A stretch of DNA of 64,000 bases from Mesorhizobium muleiense (GTDB lineage Bacteria > Pseudomonadota > Alphaproteobacteria > Rhizobiales > Rhizobiaceae): assembly GCF_900099905.1 (NCBI RefSeq), contig NZ_FNEE01000007.1, forward strand, positions 214,567 to 278,566, written 5' to 3'. The position numbers and the translations under genes are program-made. The notes under the pieces are model-generated. The model was not told the origin of the DNA. It made no database searches and saw only the letters and a list, made by a program, of their open reading frames with translations. Below, piece after piece: positions 8,378 to 17,129 of this stretch. The first letter of the stretch is position 1; each line of letters begins with the position of its first letter.

Positions 8378-8553
8378 CCTTCTCCCTTGTGGGAGAAGGT
8401 GGATTGGCGCGTAGCGCCAAGACGGTTGAGGGGTGCTGGACGGAGCGCCGTCGGTACCAGCTGGAACACCCCTCATCCGGCCGCGGAGCCTGTCCTCGGG
8501 CTTGCCGGAGGCAAGACCCGTGGGCGGCCACCTTCTCCCACAAGGGGAGAAGG
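8378..8553. repeat. RIME-like intergenic repeat, copy 2
   Basis: Same structure as the copy at 5794: opening hairpin CTTCTCCCTTGTGGGAGAAGG, GCGTAGCGCC, GAGGGGTGCTGG, a mirrored half with CCCCTCATCCGG, and closing CCACCTTCTCCCACAAGGGG. It lies between the convergent cobO and cobD genes and may form the transcript end of both. Confidence 0.7.
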
Positions 8554-8564
8554 GGAGGCCACAG

Positions 8565-9533
8565 TCACGCAACGATGACGATCACCGACAGCAAGCCGAA
8601 CAGTCCCATCAGCAGAAAGTCGGCAACCTGATAGAGTCTTAGCGCTCGTCTGATGTCCACGCTCTCGACATCGCGGCGGCCGCCTTCGCCCATGAACGCG
8701 TCGTCGACCATGACGCCGTCGTAGGAGCGCGGCCCGGCCAGCGCCAGGCCGAGCGCGCCGGCCATCGCCGCCTCAGGCCAGCCGGCATTGGGCGAGCGGT
8801 GCTTTTTCGCGTCGCGCCGCACGGTGCGCCAGGCGTTGCCGGCGTCAGAGTCTTTGACGAGGAAGGCGGCCAGCACGATAAGCAGTGCGGTCAGCCGCGA
8901 CGCCGGCAGGTTGATCAGATCGTCGAAGCGCGCCGCCGCCCGGCCGAAAGCCTCATGGCGCGGCGTGCGGTGGCCGATCATCGAATCGGCGGTATTGGCG
9001 GCCTTGTAGGCGACGCCGCCGGCCAGCCCGCCGACGCCGATCCAGAAGACCGGCGCGACGACGCCGTCGGAAAAATTCTCGGCCAGGCTTTCGATCGCAG
9101 CGCGGCAGACACCGGCTCTGTCGAGCTTTTCCGGATCGCGGCCGACGATCTGCGAGACGGCAACACGACCGATGTCGAGTCCGCCATTGTCGAGTCCGTC
9201 GGCCACCGCCTCGACATGCTCGGCCAGGCTCTTCTGCGACAGCAGCGATGTCGCCAGGAGCGCGGTGAGGATCAATCCGGCTGGAATGCCCGCAAGCATG
9301 GTTTCCACCGCGAAAGCGATGGTGGCCGGCACCAGAACGATGATCAGCAGCGCATGAACACCGCGCCGGCGGCGCTGGGCGTCGGAATCAGCATCGCGGT
9401 TGAGCCTGCGGTCGAGAAAGGATATCAGCCTGCCGAACCAGGTGACGGGGTGGCCGATGGCGCCAAGCAGCCAGCTGGGATAGCCGACAGCGAATTCAAC
9501 AAGCAGTGACAGGAAAGCGATCAGGATCGACAT
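8565..9533 (-). CDS. cobD: Adenosylcobinamide-phosphate synthase (CobD/CbiB)
   Basis: 322-residue membrane protein of the CbiB/CobD family. Recognisable stretches are the N-terminal AIGHPVTWFGRLISFLDRRLN, ESLAENFSDGVVAPVFWIGVGG, and NTADSMIGHRTPRHEAFGRAAARFDD. It joins aminopropanol phosphate (made with CobC) to adenosylcobyric acid at the inner membrane. Its ATG (read from 9533) overlaps the ATG of cobC on the other strand within the four bases CATG, so the two genes diverge from one point. The upstream context on the reverse strand shows only a weak AAGAGA as ribosome binding site. Confidence 0.93.
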   Translation of the reverse strand: MSILIAFLSLLVEFAVGYPSWLLGAIGHPVTWFGRLISFLDRRLNRDADSDAQRRRRGVHALLIIVLVPATIAFAVETMLAGIPAGLILTALLATSLLSQKSLAEHVEAVADGLDNGGLDIGRVAVSQIVGRDPEKLDRAGVCRAAIESLAENFSDGVVAPVFWIGVGGLAGGVAYKAANTADSMIGHRTPRHEAFGRAAARFDDLINLPASRLTALLIVLAAFLVKDSDAGNAWRTVRRDAKKHRSPNAGWPEAAMAGALGLALAGPRSYDGVMVDDAFMGEGGRRDVESVDIRRALRLYQVADFLLMGLFGLLSVIVIVA

Positions 9534-10587
9534 GAAGTCTCTTGATGGAGCGGCGGCAGTGGTGGATCACGGCGGAAGCCTTGGCCGGGCGAGGGCGCTT
9601 TTTCCGCATGCGCCACAGCCCTTCGTCGACCTCTCGACCGGTATCAATCCGCACTCCTATCCGTTTTTCGAGCTGCCCGCCACCGCCCTGTCGAGATTGC
9701 CGGAAGCTGCGCGGGTCCGTGATCTGGCCGATGTCGCGGCGAGCGCCTATGGCGCACCATCGGCGGCCAACGTGGTGGCAGCGCCGGGCACGCAGATCCT
9801 GTTGCCGCGCATCGCTTCGCTGGTCAGCCCCGGCAAGGCGCTGGTGCTCGGGCCGACCTATGCCGAGCATCAGCGGGCAGCGGCCATCGCCGGCCACGCG
9901 GCGATGGAGGTCGACGATTTCGATGCCCTGGCAGGAGCCGACCTTGCCATCGTCGTCAACCCCAACAATCCGGACGGACGTATCATCGAACGCAAGAAGC
10001 TGCTTGCGCTTGCCGAAAGTTTGCGCGCCAGAGGCGGGTTGCTGGTCGTCGACGAGGCGTTCATGGATGTCGGCCCGCTTGGCGAGAGCGTGGCCGGCGA
10101 TGTCGACCGTGGCGGCATCGTCGTGCTGCGCTCCTTCGGCAAGTTTTTTGGTCTTGCCGGCCTGCGGCTCGGCTTTGCATTGGCCGACGCGCTGACGGTC
10201 GAACGGCTGGAGGCCCAGTTCGGGCCGTGGGCGGTTGCCGGTCCGGCGCTCGAATATGGCATCCGCGCGCTTGCCGACAGCGGCTGGCAGGCCGAGATGC
10301 GGCGCCGTCTGGCCAAGGATGCAGCGAGGCTCGATGCGCTGTTTGGCCGCTTCGGTGTCCCGGTCGACGGCGGCACCACGCTGTTCCGCTATATCAGGCT
10401 GAGCGACGCCGCCTGTCTGTTTTCGGTGCTCGGCGAGCGCGGCATCCTGCTTCGGCATTTTTCCGGCCGGCCGGAGGTGCTGCGCGCCGGGCTGCCGGGC
10501 GAGGGCGAGGAATGGCAGCGGCTCGAATCGGCTCTTGCCGACTGGTCGCAACAGCGCGACGATAACACCAGCGAGGTCCAGCAATGA
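9532..10587 (+). CDS. cobC: Threonine-phosphate decarboxylase CobC
   Basis: 351-residue fold-type I PLP enzyme of the CobC family: VDLSTGINPHSYPF near the N-terminus, VVNPNNPDGRI, and the PLP-lysine motif RSFGKFFGLAGLRLGFA (about 202-218). It decarboxylates L-threonine O-3-phosphate to the (R)-1-amino-2-propanol phosphate used by CobD. The start at 9532 has AGGA seven bases upstream, inside the divergent cobD gene. The stop overlaps the next start (ATGA), linking it to the phosphatase-like gene. Confidence 0.92.
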   Translation: MKSLDGAAAVVDHGGSLGRARALFPHAPQPFVDLSTGINPHSYPFFELPATALSRLPEAARVRDLADVAASAYGAPSAANVVAAPGTQILLPRIASLVSPGKALVLGPTYAEHQRAAAIAGHAAMEVDDFDALAGADLAIVVNPNNPDGRIIERKKLLALAESLRARGGLLVVDEAFMDVGPLGESVAGDVDRGGIVVLRSFGKFFGLAGLRLGFALADALTVERLEAQFGPWAVAGPALEYGIRALADSGWQAEMRRRLAKDAARLDALFGRFGVPVDGGTTLFRYIRLSDAACLFSVLGERGILLRHFSGRPEVLRAGLPGEGEEWQRLESALADWSQQRDDNTSEVQQ

Positions 10588-11093
10588 TCCATGTCTGTTC
10601 GCTTTCAAAAGTCGAGGAAACCGTCGCGAAGACCGGGGCCGAGCGGTTGCTTTCGCTGCTGGCCGCCGGCACCGAGGTGACGCGGCCGGCGTCGATCGCC
10701 CAGGAAAACCATCTGCATCTAGTTATGCACGATATCGCGGTGGCGCAGGAGGGCATGACCATGCCGGGCGAGGCGCATGTTCGCAACCTGCTCGATTTCG
10801 CGCGCCGATGGGATCGCGCAAGGCCGCTGGTCGTGCATTGCTATGCCGGTATCAGCCGGTCGACGGCCTCGGCCTACATCATCGCGGCGGCACTGGCGCC
10901 GCAGCGCTGCGAGGTCGAGTTGGCTGAGACGCTGCGTGCACTGTCGCCGACGGCGACACCCAATCCGCGGCTGATCGCGGTCGCCGACGCGCTGCTCGAT
11001 CGCAACGGCCGCATGACCGGTGCGATCGAGGCGATCGGGCGCGGCGCCGAGGCCTTCGAGGGCACGCCTTTCGAGCTGAAGATCGACGGCTGA
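10584..11093 (+). CDS. Protein tyrosine/dual-specificity phosphatase-like protein
   Basis: 169 residues with the Cys-based phosphatase signature HCYAGISRS (residues 85-93; pattern H-C-x5-R-S). A preceding Asp-containing loop (VMHDIAVAQEG, about 48-58) could hold the general acid. It is translationally coupled to cobC, and a small phosphatase next to cobC/cobD could act on a phosphorylated metabolite, but that is inference. It might equally be a general tyrosine phosphatase carried along in the operon. Family sure, substrate unknown. Confidence 0.78.
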   Translation: MIHVCSLSKVEETVAKTGAERLLSLLAAGTEVTRPASIAQENHLHLVMHDIAVAQEGMTMPGEAHVRNLLDFARRWDRARPLVVHCYAGISRSTASAYIIAAALAPQRCEVELAETLRALSPTATPNPRLIAVADALLDRNGRMTGAIEAIGRGAEAFEGTPFELKIDG

Positions 11094-11177
11094 TCCTAGT
11101 CTTGAGGAGAAGGGGCTGGCCGCAGCGCTGGCGCCTTTTTTTGCAATGCCGGCGATTGGCGAAAACATTGATGAGGG

Positions 11178-11228
11178 CGCCCCTCGCCCCGTTTACGGGG
11201 AGAGGATGCCAGCAGGCAGGTGAGGGGC
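11178..11228. repeat. RIME-like repeat, partial copy
   Basis: Contains GCCCCTCGCCCCGTTTACGG followed by GGAGAGGATGCCAGCAGGCA and GTGAGGGGC, one half of the repeat type also seen at 12090 and 15641. It lies between the convergent phosphatase and creatininase-like genes. Confidence 0.6.
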
Positions 11229-11252
11229 GGCGCGGCGCTGGCGAAAAGCCTC

Positions 11253-12056
11253 CTAGGCCAGCCAATCTGCAAGCTTGGCCTTGCGCACGTCCTTCAACAG
11301 GCTGATGAAACCGTCGGCTTGATGGTTGGCGGTCAGCCGGCCCTTTTCGGCCGTTGCAATGCTGGCGTCGCCGACCACGCCGTTCGGGTTGAGATCGGTG
11401 GCGATCCAGGCGAAGGCGTGCGTTCCGGTGTGGCGTAGCAGCGAAAATTGCTTTTCGGCGCGGGCGACGTTGGACACGAAATTGTCGGCCTTTGCCATGT
11501 CGACGAGATCCGGCCGGAAATGCAGCATCAGCGAGGTCTCGACATCGCCGCCATGGATGCCGTGGCTATCCTCAAGCTCGGTGTACAAGCCGGCCGGCCG
11601 GCCAAAGCGCTGCCAGCTCGTCTTCACACCCAGCATCTTTGCCCGCACGCGCAATTCTCGCGTCATGATGCCCATGATCTCCTCGTTGCCGCCATGCGAG
11701 TTGACGACGATCAGCTTCCTTAACCCGGCCCGTGCGACCGACAGGCCAAGCTCGGTCCAGGCCTCGATCAAGGTCGCCGCCGGCAATGTAAGGGTTCCCG
11801 GCGCATGCAGGTGCTCGTTCGACTTGCCCACCGCCTGGACCGGCAAGATGCGGATGTCGAGATCGCCAGGCAGGCGCGCGATCACCGTTTCGAGCATGCC
11901 GTTCATGATCGAGGTGTCGGTCGAAACCGGCAGATGCGGCCCGTGCTGTTCGATCGCCGCCACCGGCAGAACGGCGATCGTCGCCTCCGGGTCGATGGTG
12001 GCGTATTCTGTGGTCCGGTAGTCGCCCCACCACACGCGTTTCGTTGCAACGGTCAT
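11253..12056 (-). CDS. Creatininase family amidohydrolase
   Basis: 267 residues of the creatininase (creatinine amidohydrolase) family, shown by AAIEQHGPHLPVSTDT near residue 33 (metal-binding Glu, His and Asp), VVNSHGGNEEIMG and DSHGIHGGDVETSLML. Members open small cyclic amides or modify peptides; creatinine is only one possible substrate. It reads away from the forward catabolic cluster, together with the RidA gene behind which it lies. A GAGG precedes the ATG. Family sure, substrate open. Confidence 0.82.
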   Translation of the reverse strand: MTVATKRVWWGDYRTTEYATIDPEATIAVLPVAAIEQHGPHLPVSTDTSIMNGMLETVIARLPGDLDIRILPVQAVGKSNEHLHAPGTLTLPAATLIEAWTELGLSVARAGLRKLIVVNSHGGNEEIMGIMTRELRVRAKMLGVKTSWQRFGRPAGLYTELEDSHGIHGGDVETSLMLHFRPDLVDMAKADNFVSNVARAEKQFSLLRHTGTHAFAWIATDLNPNGVVGDASIATAEKGRLTANHQADGFISLLKDVRKAKLADWLA

Positions 12057-12089
12057 TTTGAACCTCGAGCAAACTGGCGGCGTTGGCGC

Positions 12090-12211
12090 TGCCCCTCACC
12101 CGTACCCTCTCCCCGTATAGAGACGGGGAGAGGGGGTCGCCAGCGTTGGAGCGCTTCCCTTCTCCCCGTCACTATACGGGGAGAAGGTGCCGGCAGGCGG
12201 ATGAGGGGCAG
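12090..12211. repeat. RIME-like intergenic repeat, copy 3
   Basis: Two hairpins (CTCTCCCCGTATAGAGACGG with GGAGAGGG, and CTTCTCCCCGTC...GGGGAGAAGG) framed by GCCCCTCACCC and GATGAGGGGC. It separates the creatininase-like gene from the RidA gene. Confidence 0.7.
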
Positions 12212-12267
12212 CACCAGCCTTTGTCGTGTAACTGGAGATCAACGGCCTGTCGATTCCAGCCGGCTCC

Positions 12268-12651
12268 TCACCCTGCTGCGACGACCTCGATCTCGACCTT
12301 GAATTCCGGCCGCGCGAAACCGGACACGATCATCAGCGTCGAAGCCGGCGCCGGGCTGGTGAACAGGCGATCGCGAACGTCCATATAGGGTTTCAGGTAG
12401 GCGCGATCGGTGACATAGGCGTTGATGCGCACGATGTCGGAAAGTCCAAGCCCGGCGTCGCCGAGAATCGCTGCGATGCTTTGAAAACAGAGCTCGGCCT
12501 GCGCGCCGGCATCCTCCGGGATCTTATCGTCCGGCGTGATGGCGACCTGGCCAGAACACAGCACCAGCCGCTTGCCGGGCGGCACCTCGACGCCATGGCT
12601 GTAGCGGGCAAAGGGCGGCTTGATCGACTTCGGCGTCAGGAATTTGAACAT
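12268..12651 (-). CDS. RidA/YjgF family protein
   Basis: About 127 residues of the RidA/YjgF/UK114 family: VLCSGQVAITPDDKIPEDAGAQAELCFQSIAAIL, LSDIVRINAYVTDRAYL and the C-terminal PEFKVEIEVVAAG. Archetypal RidA hydrolyses reactive enamine/imine intermediates; a subset are amidohydrolases of pyrimidine-type catabolism. The usual active-site Arg is present in DIVRINAYVTD. The ATG at 12651 is chosen because the family starts there; an upstream ATG at 12714 would add 21 unrelated residues. It sits next to an amidohydrolase cluster, which fits a catabolic role. Confidence 0.85.
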   Translation of the reverse strand: MFKFLTPKSIKPPFARYSHGVEVPPGKRLVLCSGQVAITPDDKIPEDAGAQAELCFQSIAAILGDAGLGLSDIVRINAYVTDRAYLKPYMDVRDRLFTSPAPASTLMIVSGFARPEFKVEIEVVAAG

Positions 12652-12906
12652 GAAAATCTCCAGTCTGCTGCCAGCGTAAAGCCGGATTGGGCGAGCCCTC
12701 AAGATGCAGTGCATACTATCAGGGCGATTGTGGACAGGCGTTCAAAAAATAGGCACGATGCCCCCGGTACGGCATGACCGGTCCGGCTTTCGCGCGCCAC
12801 TGTTGCGCAAGGCGGGCGGTCCGGGCGATGGCATGTGTCTTGCTTCTTCGATCGATGGTGTCGAGCTCGGCGCGCGGCGCGCCAGAGCCAACTGAGGGTG
12901 GTGTGG

Positions 12907-13911
12907 ATGGACGGAAAACTCAAGATTTCGGCTGGCGCGATCGTGCTGCTTGCCGCAAGCACGCTGAACGCGGCAGCAAACGAGAAGATCACCTTCGGCA
13001 CCAACTGGCTCGCCCAGGCCGAGCATGGCGGCTATTATCAGGCGGTGGCTGATGGCACCTATGCCGCGTGCGGGCTCGACGTGACGATCATGCAAGGTGG
13101 CCCGCAGGTCAGTGGCCGGCCGCTGCTGCTTGCCGGCAAGATCGACTTCTACATGGGCGGCAACATGCTGCAGGCCTTCGACGCCGTACAGCAGGAGATT
13201 CCGCTTCGTGTCGTCGCCGCCTCGTTCCAGAAAGAGCCGCAGGTGATCATGAGCCATCCGGGTCAGGGGCTCGACAGGTGGGAGGATCTGAAGAACGCGG
13301 ACCAATACATTATCGGCGACGAAGGTGCACAGAGCTACTTCCAGTGGATGATCACGGAGTTCGGCTTCGATCCGGCCAAGCGCGTGCCCTATACGTTCAA
13401 CCCCGCACCTTTCATCGCCAATCCGAAGTCGATCCAGCAGGGTTACGTGACCTCGGAGCCCTTCGCCGTCGCCAAGGAAGGCGGCTTCCAGCCCAATCTG
13501 TTCCTGCTCGCCGACTACGGCTTCGACACCTATGCGACGACGATCGAGACCATGCAGGCGACGATCGACAAGCGGCCGGAGGTGGTTCAATGCTTCGTCG
13601 ATGGCTCGGCCAAGGGCTGGTACAACTATCTCTACGGCGACAACGCTGCCGCCAACGCGGCGATCAAGAAGGACAACCCCGACATCAGCGACGAGCAGAT
13701 CGCGTTCTCGATCGAGCAGATGAAGAAATTCGGCATCGTCGATTCCGGCGATACGGAAAAACTCGGCATCGGCGCGATGACCGACGCGCGCATCCAGAGC
13801 TTCTACGACAAGATGGTCAAGGCCAAGGTCGTGCCGGCCGACGTCGACATCAAAAAGTCCTACACACTGGCCTTCGTCAACAAGGGCGTCGGGATCGACC
13901 TGAAGAAATAG
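12907..13911 (+). CDS. ABC transporter substrate-binding protein, NMT1/THI5-like
   Basis: 334 residues with a signal peptide (KISAGAIVLLAASTLNAAA, cleaved near residue 22) and the NMT1/THI5-like fold: ITFGTNWLAQAEHGGYYQAVADG, then GGPQVSGRPLLLAGKIDFYMGG. Periplasmic proteins of this group bind pyrimidine-type or other small aromatic molecules. The ATG at 12907 has GAGGG about eight bases upstream; GTG at 12901 is an alternative. The ATPase gene follows nine bases later, so the three transporter genes form one unit. Confidence 0.87.
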   Translation: MDGKLKISAGAIVLLAASTLNAAANEKITFGTNWLAQAEHGGYYQAVADGTYAACGLDVTIMQGGPQVSGRPLLLAGKIDFYMGGNMLQAFDAVQQEIPLRVVAASFQKEPQVIMSHPGQGLDRWEDLKNADQYIIGDEGAQSYFQWMITEFGFDPAKRVPYTFNPAPFIANPKSIQQGYVTSEPFAVAKEGGFQPNLFLLADYGFDTYATTIETMQATIDKRPEVVQCFVDGSAKGWYNYLYGDNAAANAAIKKDNPDISDEQIAFSIEQMKKFGIVDSGDTEKLGIGAMTDARIQSFYDKMVKAKVVPADVDIKKSYTLAFVNKGVGIDLKK

Positions 13912-13920
13912 CACCCGGGC

Positions 13921-14751
13921 ATGATGCAGGAGAAAGTGGCGCAAGCGCCGGCAAGCACATCGGGCAAAGGTCCGATGCTGCTGGCGCTGCGCGGCGTCGG
14001 CAAAGTCTTTTCCAACGGCGTGACAGCCCTCAGCGACGTCGACCTGACGATCCGGGAAGGCGACTTCCTCAGCCTTCTCGGCCCGTCCGGCTGTGGCAAG
14101 TCAACGGCCTTGCGCCTCATCGCCGGTCTTGCAACGCCGACCTCCGGCCTGCTCGACTGGCGCGGCAGCAGCGCTGCCGATCGCTCTGACATCGGCTTCG
14201 TCTTCCAGGAACCGACGCTGCTGCCGTGGGCCGACGTCTTCGACAATGTCTGGCTGCCGCTCAGGCTGAAGGGCGTGTCGCGGGCCAAGGCTGCGCCTGT
14301 CGTAATGGAGATGCTGGCGCGGGTTCATCTGACCGGCTTCGAGAAAGCCGTGCCGCGCGAATTGTCCGGCGGCATGAAGATGCGCGTCTCGATCGCCCGC
14401 GCCATGGTGACCAAGCCGCGCGTGCTTTTGATGGACGAGCCATTTGCGGCATTGGACGAGATCACCCGCTTCAAGCTCAACGACGATCTTCTGGAACTGT
14501 GGCAGGACGAGCGTTTTACCGTCGTCTTCGTCACCCACAGCGTCTTCGAAAGCGTTTTCCTCTCCAGCCGCGTCGTCGTCATGGCGGCGCGGCCGGGTAG
14601 GGTCTTCAAAGAACTCGCCATCGATGCGTCCTATCCGCGCAACGAAGTCTTCCGCACCTCGCCCGCCTATGCCGCGCTCTGCCGCCAGACGTCCGATGTG
14701 CTGATCGGCGCCATCAACTCAACCGCCGGACCGCATCATGACGGCCATTGA
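13921..14751 (+). CDS. ABC transporter ATP-binding protein (NitT/TauT type)
   Basis: 276 residues: Walker A GPSGCGKST (about 58-66), Q-loop in VFQEPTLLPWADV, signature LSGGMKMRVSIARAM, Walker B VLLMDEPFAALDE and the H-loop VVFVTHSVFES. The LSGGM form and overall similarity fit the nitrate/sulfonate/taurine class that pairs with NMT1-type binding proteins. It energises import through the permease whose gene overlaps its end by 14 bases. Two tandem ATGs (13921 and 13924) could serve as start. Confidence 0.9.
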   Translation: MMQEKVAQAPASTSGKGPMLLALRGVGKVFSNGVTALSDVDLTIREGDFLSLLGPSGCGKSTALRLIAGLATPTSGLLDWRGSSAADRSDIGFVFQEPTLLPWADVFDNVWLPLRLKGVSRAKAAPVVMEMLARVHLTGFEKAVPRELSGGMKMRVSIARAMVTKPRVLLMDEPFAALDEITRFKLNDDLLELWQDERFTVVFVTHSVFESVFLSSRVVVMAARPGRVFKELAIDASYPRNEVFRTSPAYAALCRQTSDVLIGAINSTAGPHHDGH

Positions 14752-15589
14752 TCATACTGCCGTAACCCTGGATCCAGAGGAGGCGCGTCGCGTGCGCCAG
14801 GAGCGGCTCGAGCGGATCGGCCGCTGGCTGCTGCCGCTGGCGATCATGGTCCTGGCGATCTGGCTGTGGGATCGCATCTGCGTCTGGAACGACATCCCGA
14901 AATATATCCTGCCGCGCCCCGGCGTGGTGCTGCAAACGCTGTTCGGCGATGCCGGGCTGCTGTTCTCCTCGCTGCTGGTGACGCTCAGGATCACCTTTCT
15001 CAGCCTGCTTCTGGCGGTCATCGGCGGTGTCGGGCTGGCGGTGCTGTTTACGCAATCGAAATGGGTGGAGATGTCGTTCTTCCCGTTTGCCATCGTGTTG
15101 CAGGTGACGCCGATCGTCGCGATCTTCCCGCTGATCAACATCTATGTCGACAACCAGACGACCAAGCTTCTGCTGTGTGCCTGGATTGTCGCCTTCTTCC
15201 CGATCCTGTCCAACACGACGCTCGGCCTCAACTCGGTCGACCGCAACCTGCGCGACATGTTCAAGCTCAACGGCGCGACCCGCTGGCAGCAATTGCGCTA
15301 TCTCCGCCTGCCGGCGGCGATGCCGTATTTCCTCGGCGGGCTGAAGATCGCCGGCGGCCTGTCGCTAATCGGCGCGGTGGTGGCGGAGTTCGTCGCCGGG
15401 GCCCAGGGACAGTCGTCGGGGCTGGCTTCGCGCATCATCGAGGCCGGTTACCGGCTCAACGCACCGCGGCTGTTCGCGGCGCTGATCCTGATCTCGTTCA
15501 CCGGCATTCTGATTTTCCTGGTGCTGTCGCTGATCTCGCACCTGATCCTGCGACGCTGGCACGAGAGTGCGCTGAAGCAGGAGCGATGA
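14738..15589 (+). CDS. ABC transporter permease (NitT/TauT type)
   Basis: 283 residues with six membrane helices and the BPD_transp_1 signature for contact with the ATPase (LNGATRWQQLRYLRLPAAMPYFLGGLKIAGG). It forms the inner-membrane channel of the importer encoded by 12907-15589. Start overlaps the ATPase gene. A RIME-like repeat separates it from the amidohydrolase gene. Confidence 0.9.
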   Translation: MTAIDHTAVTLDPEEARRVRQERLERIGRWLLPLAIMVLAIWLWDRICVWNDIPKYILPRPGVVLQTLFGDAGLLFSSLLVTLRITFLSLLLAVIGGVGLAVLFTQSKWVEMSFFPFAIVLQVTPIVAIFPLINIYVDNQTTKLLLCAWIVAFFPILSNTTLGLNSVDRNLRDMFKLNGATRWQQLRYLRLPAAMPYFLGGLKIAGGLSLIGAVVAEFVAGAQGQSSGLASRIIEAGYRLNAPRLFAALILISFTGILIFLVLSLISHLILRRWHESALKQER

Positions 15590-15640
15590 TGGTGGGGCGT
15601 GTTCAAGGCAACTGCCTGGCGTCCTTTTCGGCGTTGGCGC

Positions 15641-15813
15641 TGCCCCTAATCGCCCTGCCGGGCCCTTCTCCCCGTATAGAGACGGGGAGAAGGGCGCCTC
15701 CTTCATCGACGGTTTCGCCAACCACCAGCGTTGCAGAACGAGCGCCAAGGCTGCCGTCAGCCCCCTTCTCCCCGTTCACGGGGAGAAGATGCCGGCAGGC
15801 AGATGAGGGGCAG
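15641..15813. repeat. RIME-like intergenic repeat, copy 4
   Basis: Same type as 12090: GCCCCTAATCGCCCTGCCGG, hairpins CTTCTCCCCGT/ACGGGGAGAAG twice, and a closing GCAGATGAGGGGCAG. The closing GAGGGG (15804-15809) lies six bases before the ATG of the amidohydrolase gene and is its only visible Shine-Dalgarno sequence. Confidence 0.7.
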
Positions 15814-15815
15814 CG

Positions 15816-17129
15816 ATGACCTCAGAAATGATCCCCGAAACCGGCCAATTCGTACTTTCCAACGTCCGGCTTCATGCCTCCTTGACGCCGGGACTCTCCG
15901 CAGCCTTCGATGCAGACGGCTTTGCGCTCGCCGACATCACCGTCGCTGACGGTAAAATCTCCAGCATCATCGCGAATCGCCGGCCCAATACACCTGCAGG
16001 CGCCCTCGACCTCGGCGGCCGTATCGTCATGCCGTGCTTCGTCGACGGCCACACCCATATCGACAAAGGCCATATCTGGCCTCGAAAACCCAATCCGGAC
16101 GGCACCTTCATGGGTGCGCTGAACGCCACTGGCGCCGACCGTGCTGCCCGCTGGAGCGCCGAGGACGTCGCTCGCCGCATGGATTTTTCGCTGCGCTGCG
16201 CCTACGCGCACGGCACAAGGGCTTTGCGCACCCATCTCGACAGCGTCGCACCGCAGGAGGAGATCTCCTGGCCGGTGTTCGAGACGGTACGGGAGAAATG
16301 GCGTGGCCGCATCGAGCTGCAGGCCGCCTGCCTGCTCGGCATCGAAGGCGTGCGCGACAAGAAATGGTTCGAAAGCCTGGCCAAACGCGTCGCCGCGGCC
16401 AATGGCGTGCTTGGCGTCGTCACCTATATGCTGCCGGACCTGGAAGAGCTTCTCGATCGGGTTTTCGCGCAGGCGATCAAGCATGGCCTCGACCTCGATT
16501 TCCATGCCGACGAGACCGACGACATCTCGGCGATCTCGCTGAAGAAGATCGCCGAGGCGGCGCTGTGGAACGGTTTTGAGGGAAACATCCTCGTCGGCCA
16601 CTGCTGCTCGCTGGCACGCCAGCCCGATCTCGATGTGCTCGACACGCTGGACAAGATGGCGAAGGCGGGGCTCGCCGTGGTGTCGCTGCCGATGTGCAAT
16701 CTCTATCTGCAGGATCGGCGCGGCGACAACACCACGCCGCGCTGGCGCGGCGTGACGCTGCTGCACGAGATGAAGGCGCGCGGCATTCCCGTCGCCGTCG
16801 CCTCCGACAACACCCGCGATCCGTTCTACGCCTATGGCGATCTCGACATGCTGGAGGTCTATCGCATGGCGACACGTATCCTGCATTTCGATCACCCGGT
16901 CGGCGACTGGCCGCAAGCGGTGACTTCGACGCCGGCCAGAGTGATGCGGCTCGACGGGTTCGGCACCCTTGCCGCAGGCGGTGGCGCCGACTTCGTCGTC
17001 TTCAGGGGGCGGAACTGGACGGAATTGCTGTCGCGGCCCGAATCGGATCGCATCGTGGTGCGGGACGGCCGCGCCATCGAGCGCCAATTGCCCGACTATG
17101 CCGAACTCGACGATCTGATGGTGCGATGA
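15816..17129 (+). CDS. Cytosine deaminase-like amidohydrolase
   Basis: 437 residues of the amidohydrolase superfamily, cytosine-deaminase branch. Metal and catalytic motifs in order: FVDGHTHIDKGH (His-x-His), DLDFHADETDD (His and Glu), VGHCCSLA (His) and ASDNTRDPFYAYG (Asp). It should deaminate or hydrolyse a small N-heterocycle in the cytosol. It follows an NMT1-type importer and overlaps an FAD oxidase gene by four bases, which suggests import followed by hydrolysis and oxidation. The ribosome binding site comes from the repeat just upstream. Substrate not determined. Confidence 0.85.
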   Translation: MTSEMIPETGQFVLSNVRLHASLTPGLSAAFDADGFALADITVADGKISSIIANRRPNTPAGALDLGGRIVMPCFVDGHTHIDKGHIWPRKPNPDGTFMGALNATGADRAARWSAEDVARRMDFSLRCAYAHGTRALRTHLDSVAPQEEISWPVFETVREKWRGRIELQAACLLGIEGVRDKKWFESLAKRVAAANGVLGVVTYMLPDLEELLDRVFAQAIKHGLDLDFHADETDDISAISLKKIAEAALWNGFEGNILVGHCCSLARQPDLDVLDTLDKMAKAGLAVVSLPMCNLYLQDRRGDNTTPRWRGVTLLHEMKARGIPVAVASDNTRDPFYAYGDLDMLEVYRMATRILHFDHPVGDWPQAVTSTPARVMRLDGFGTLAAGGGADFVVFRGRNWTELLSRPESDRIVVRDGRAIERQLPDYAELDDLMVR

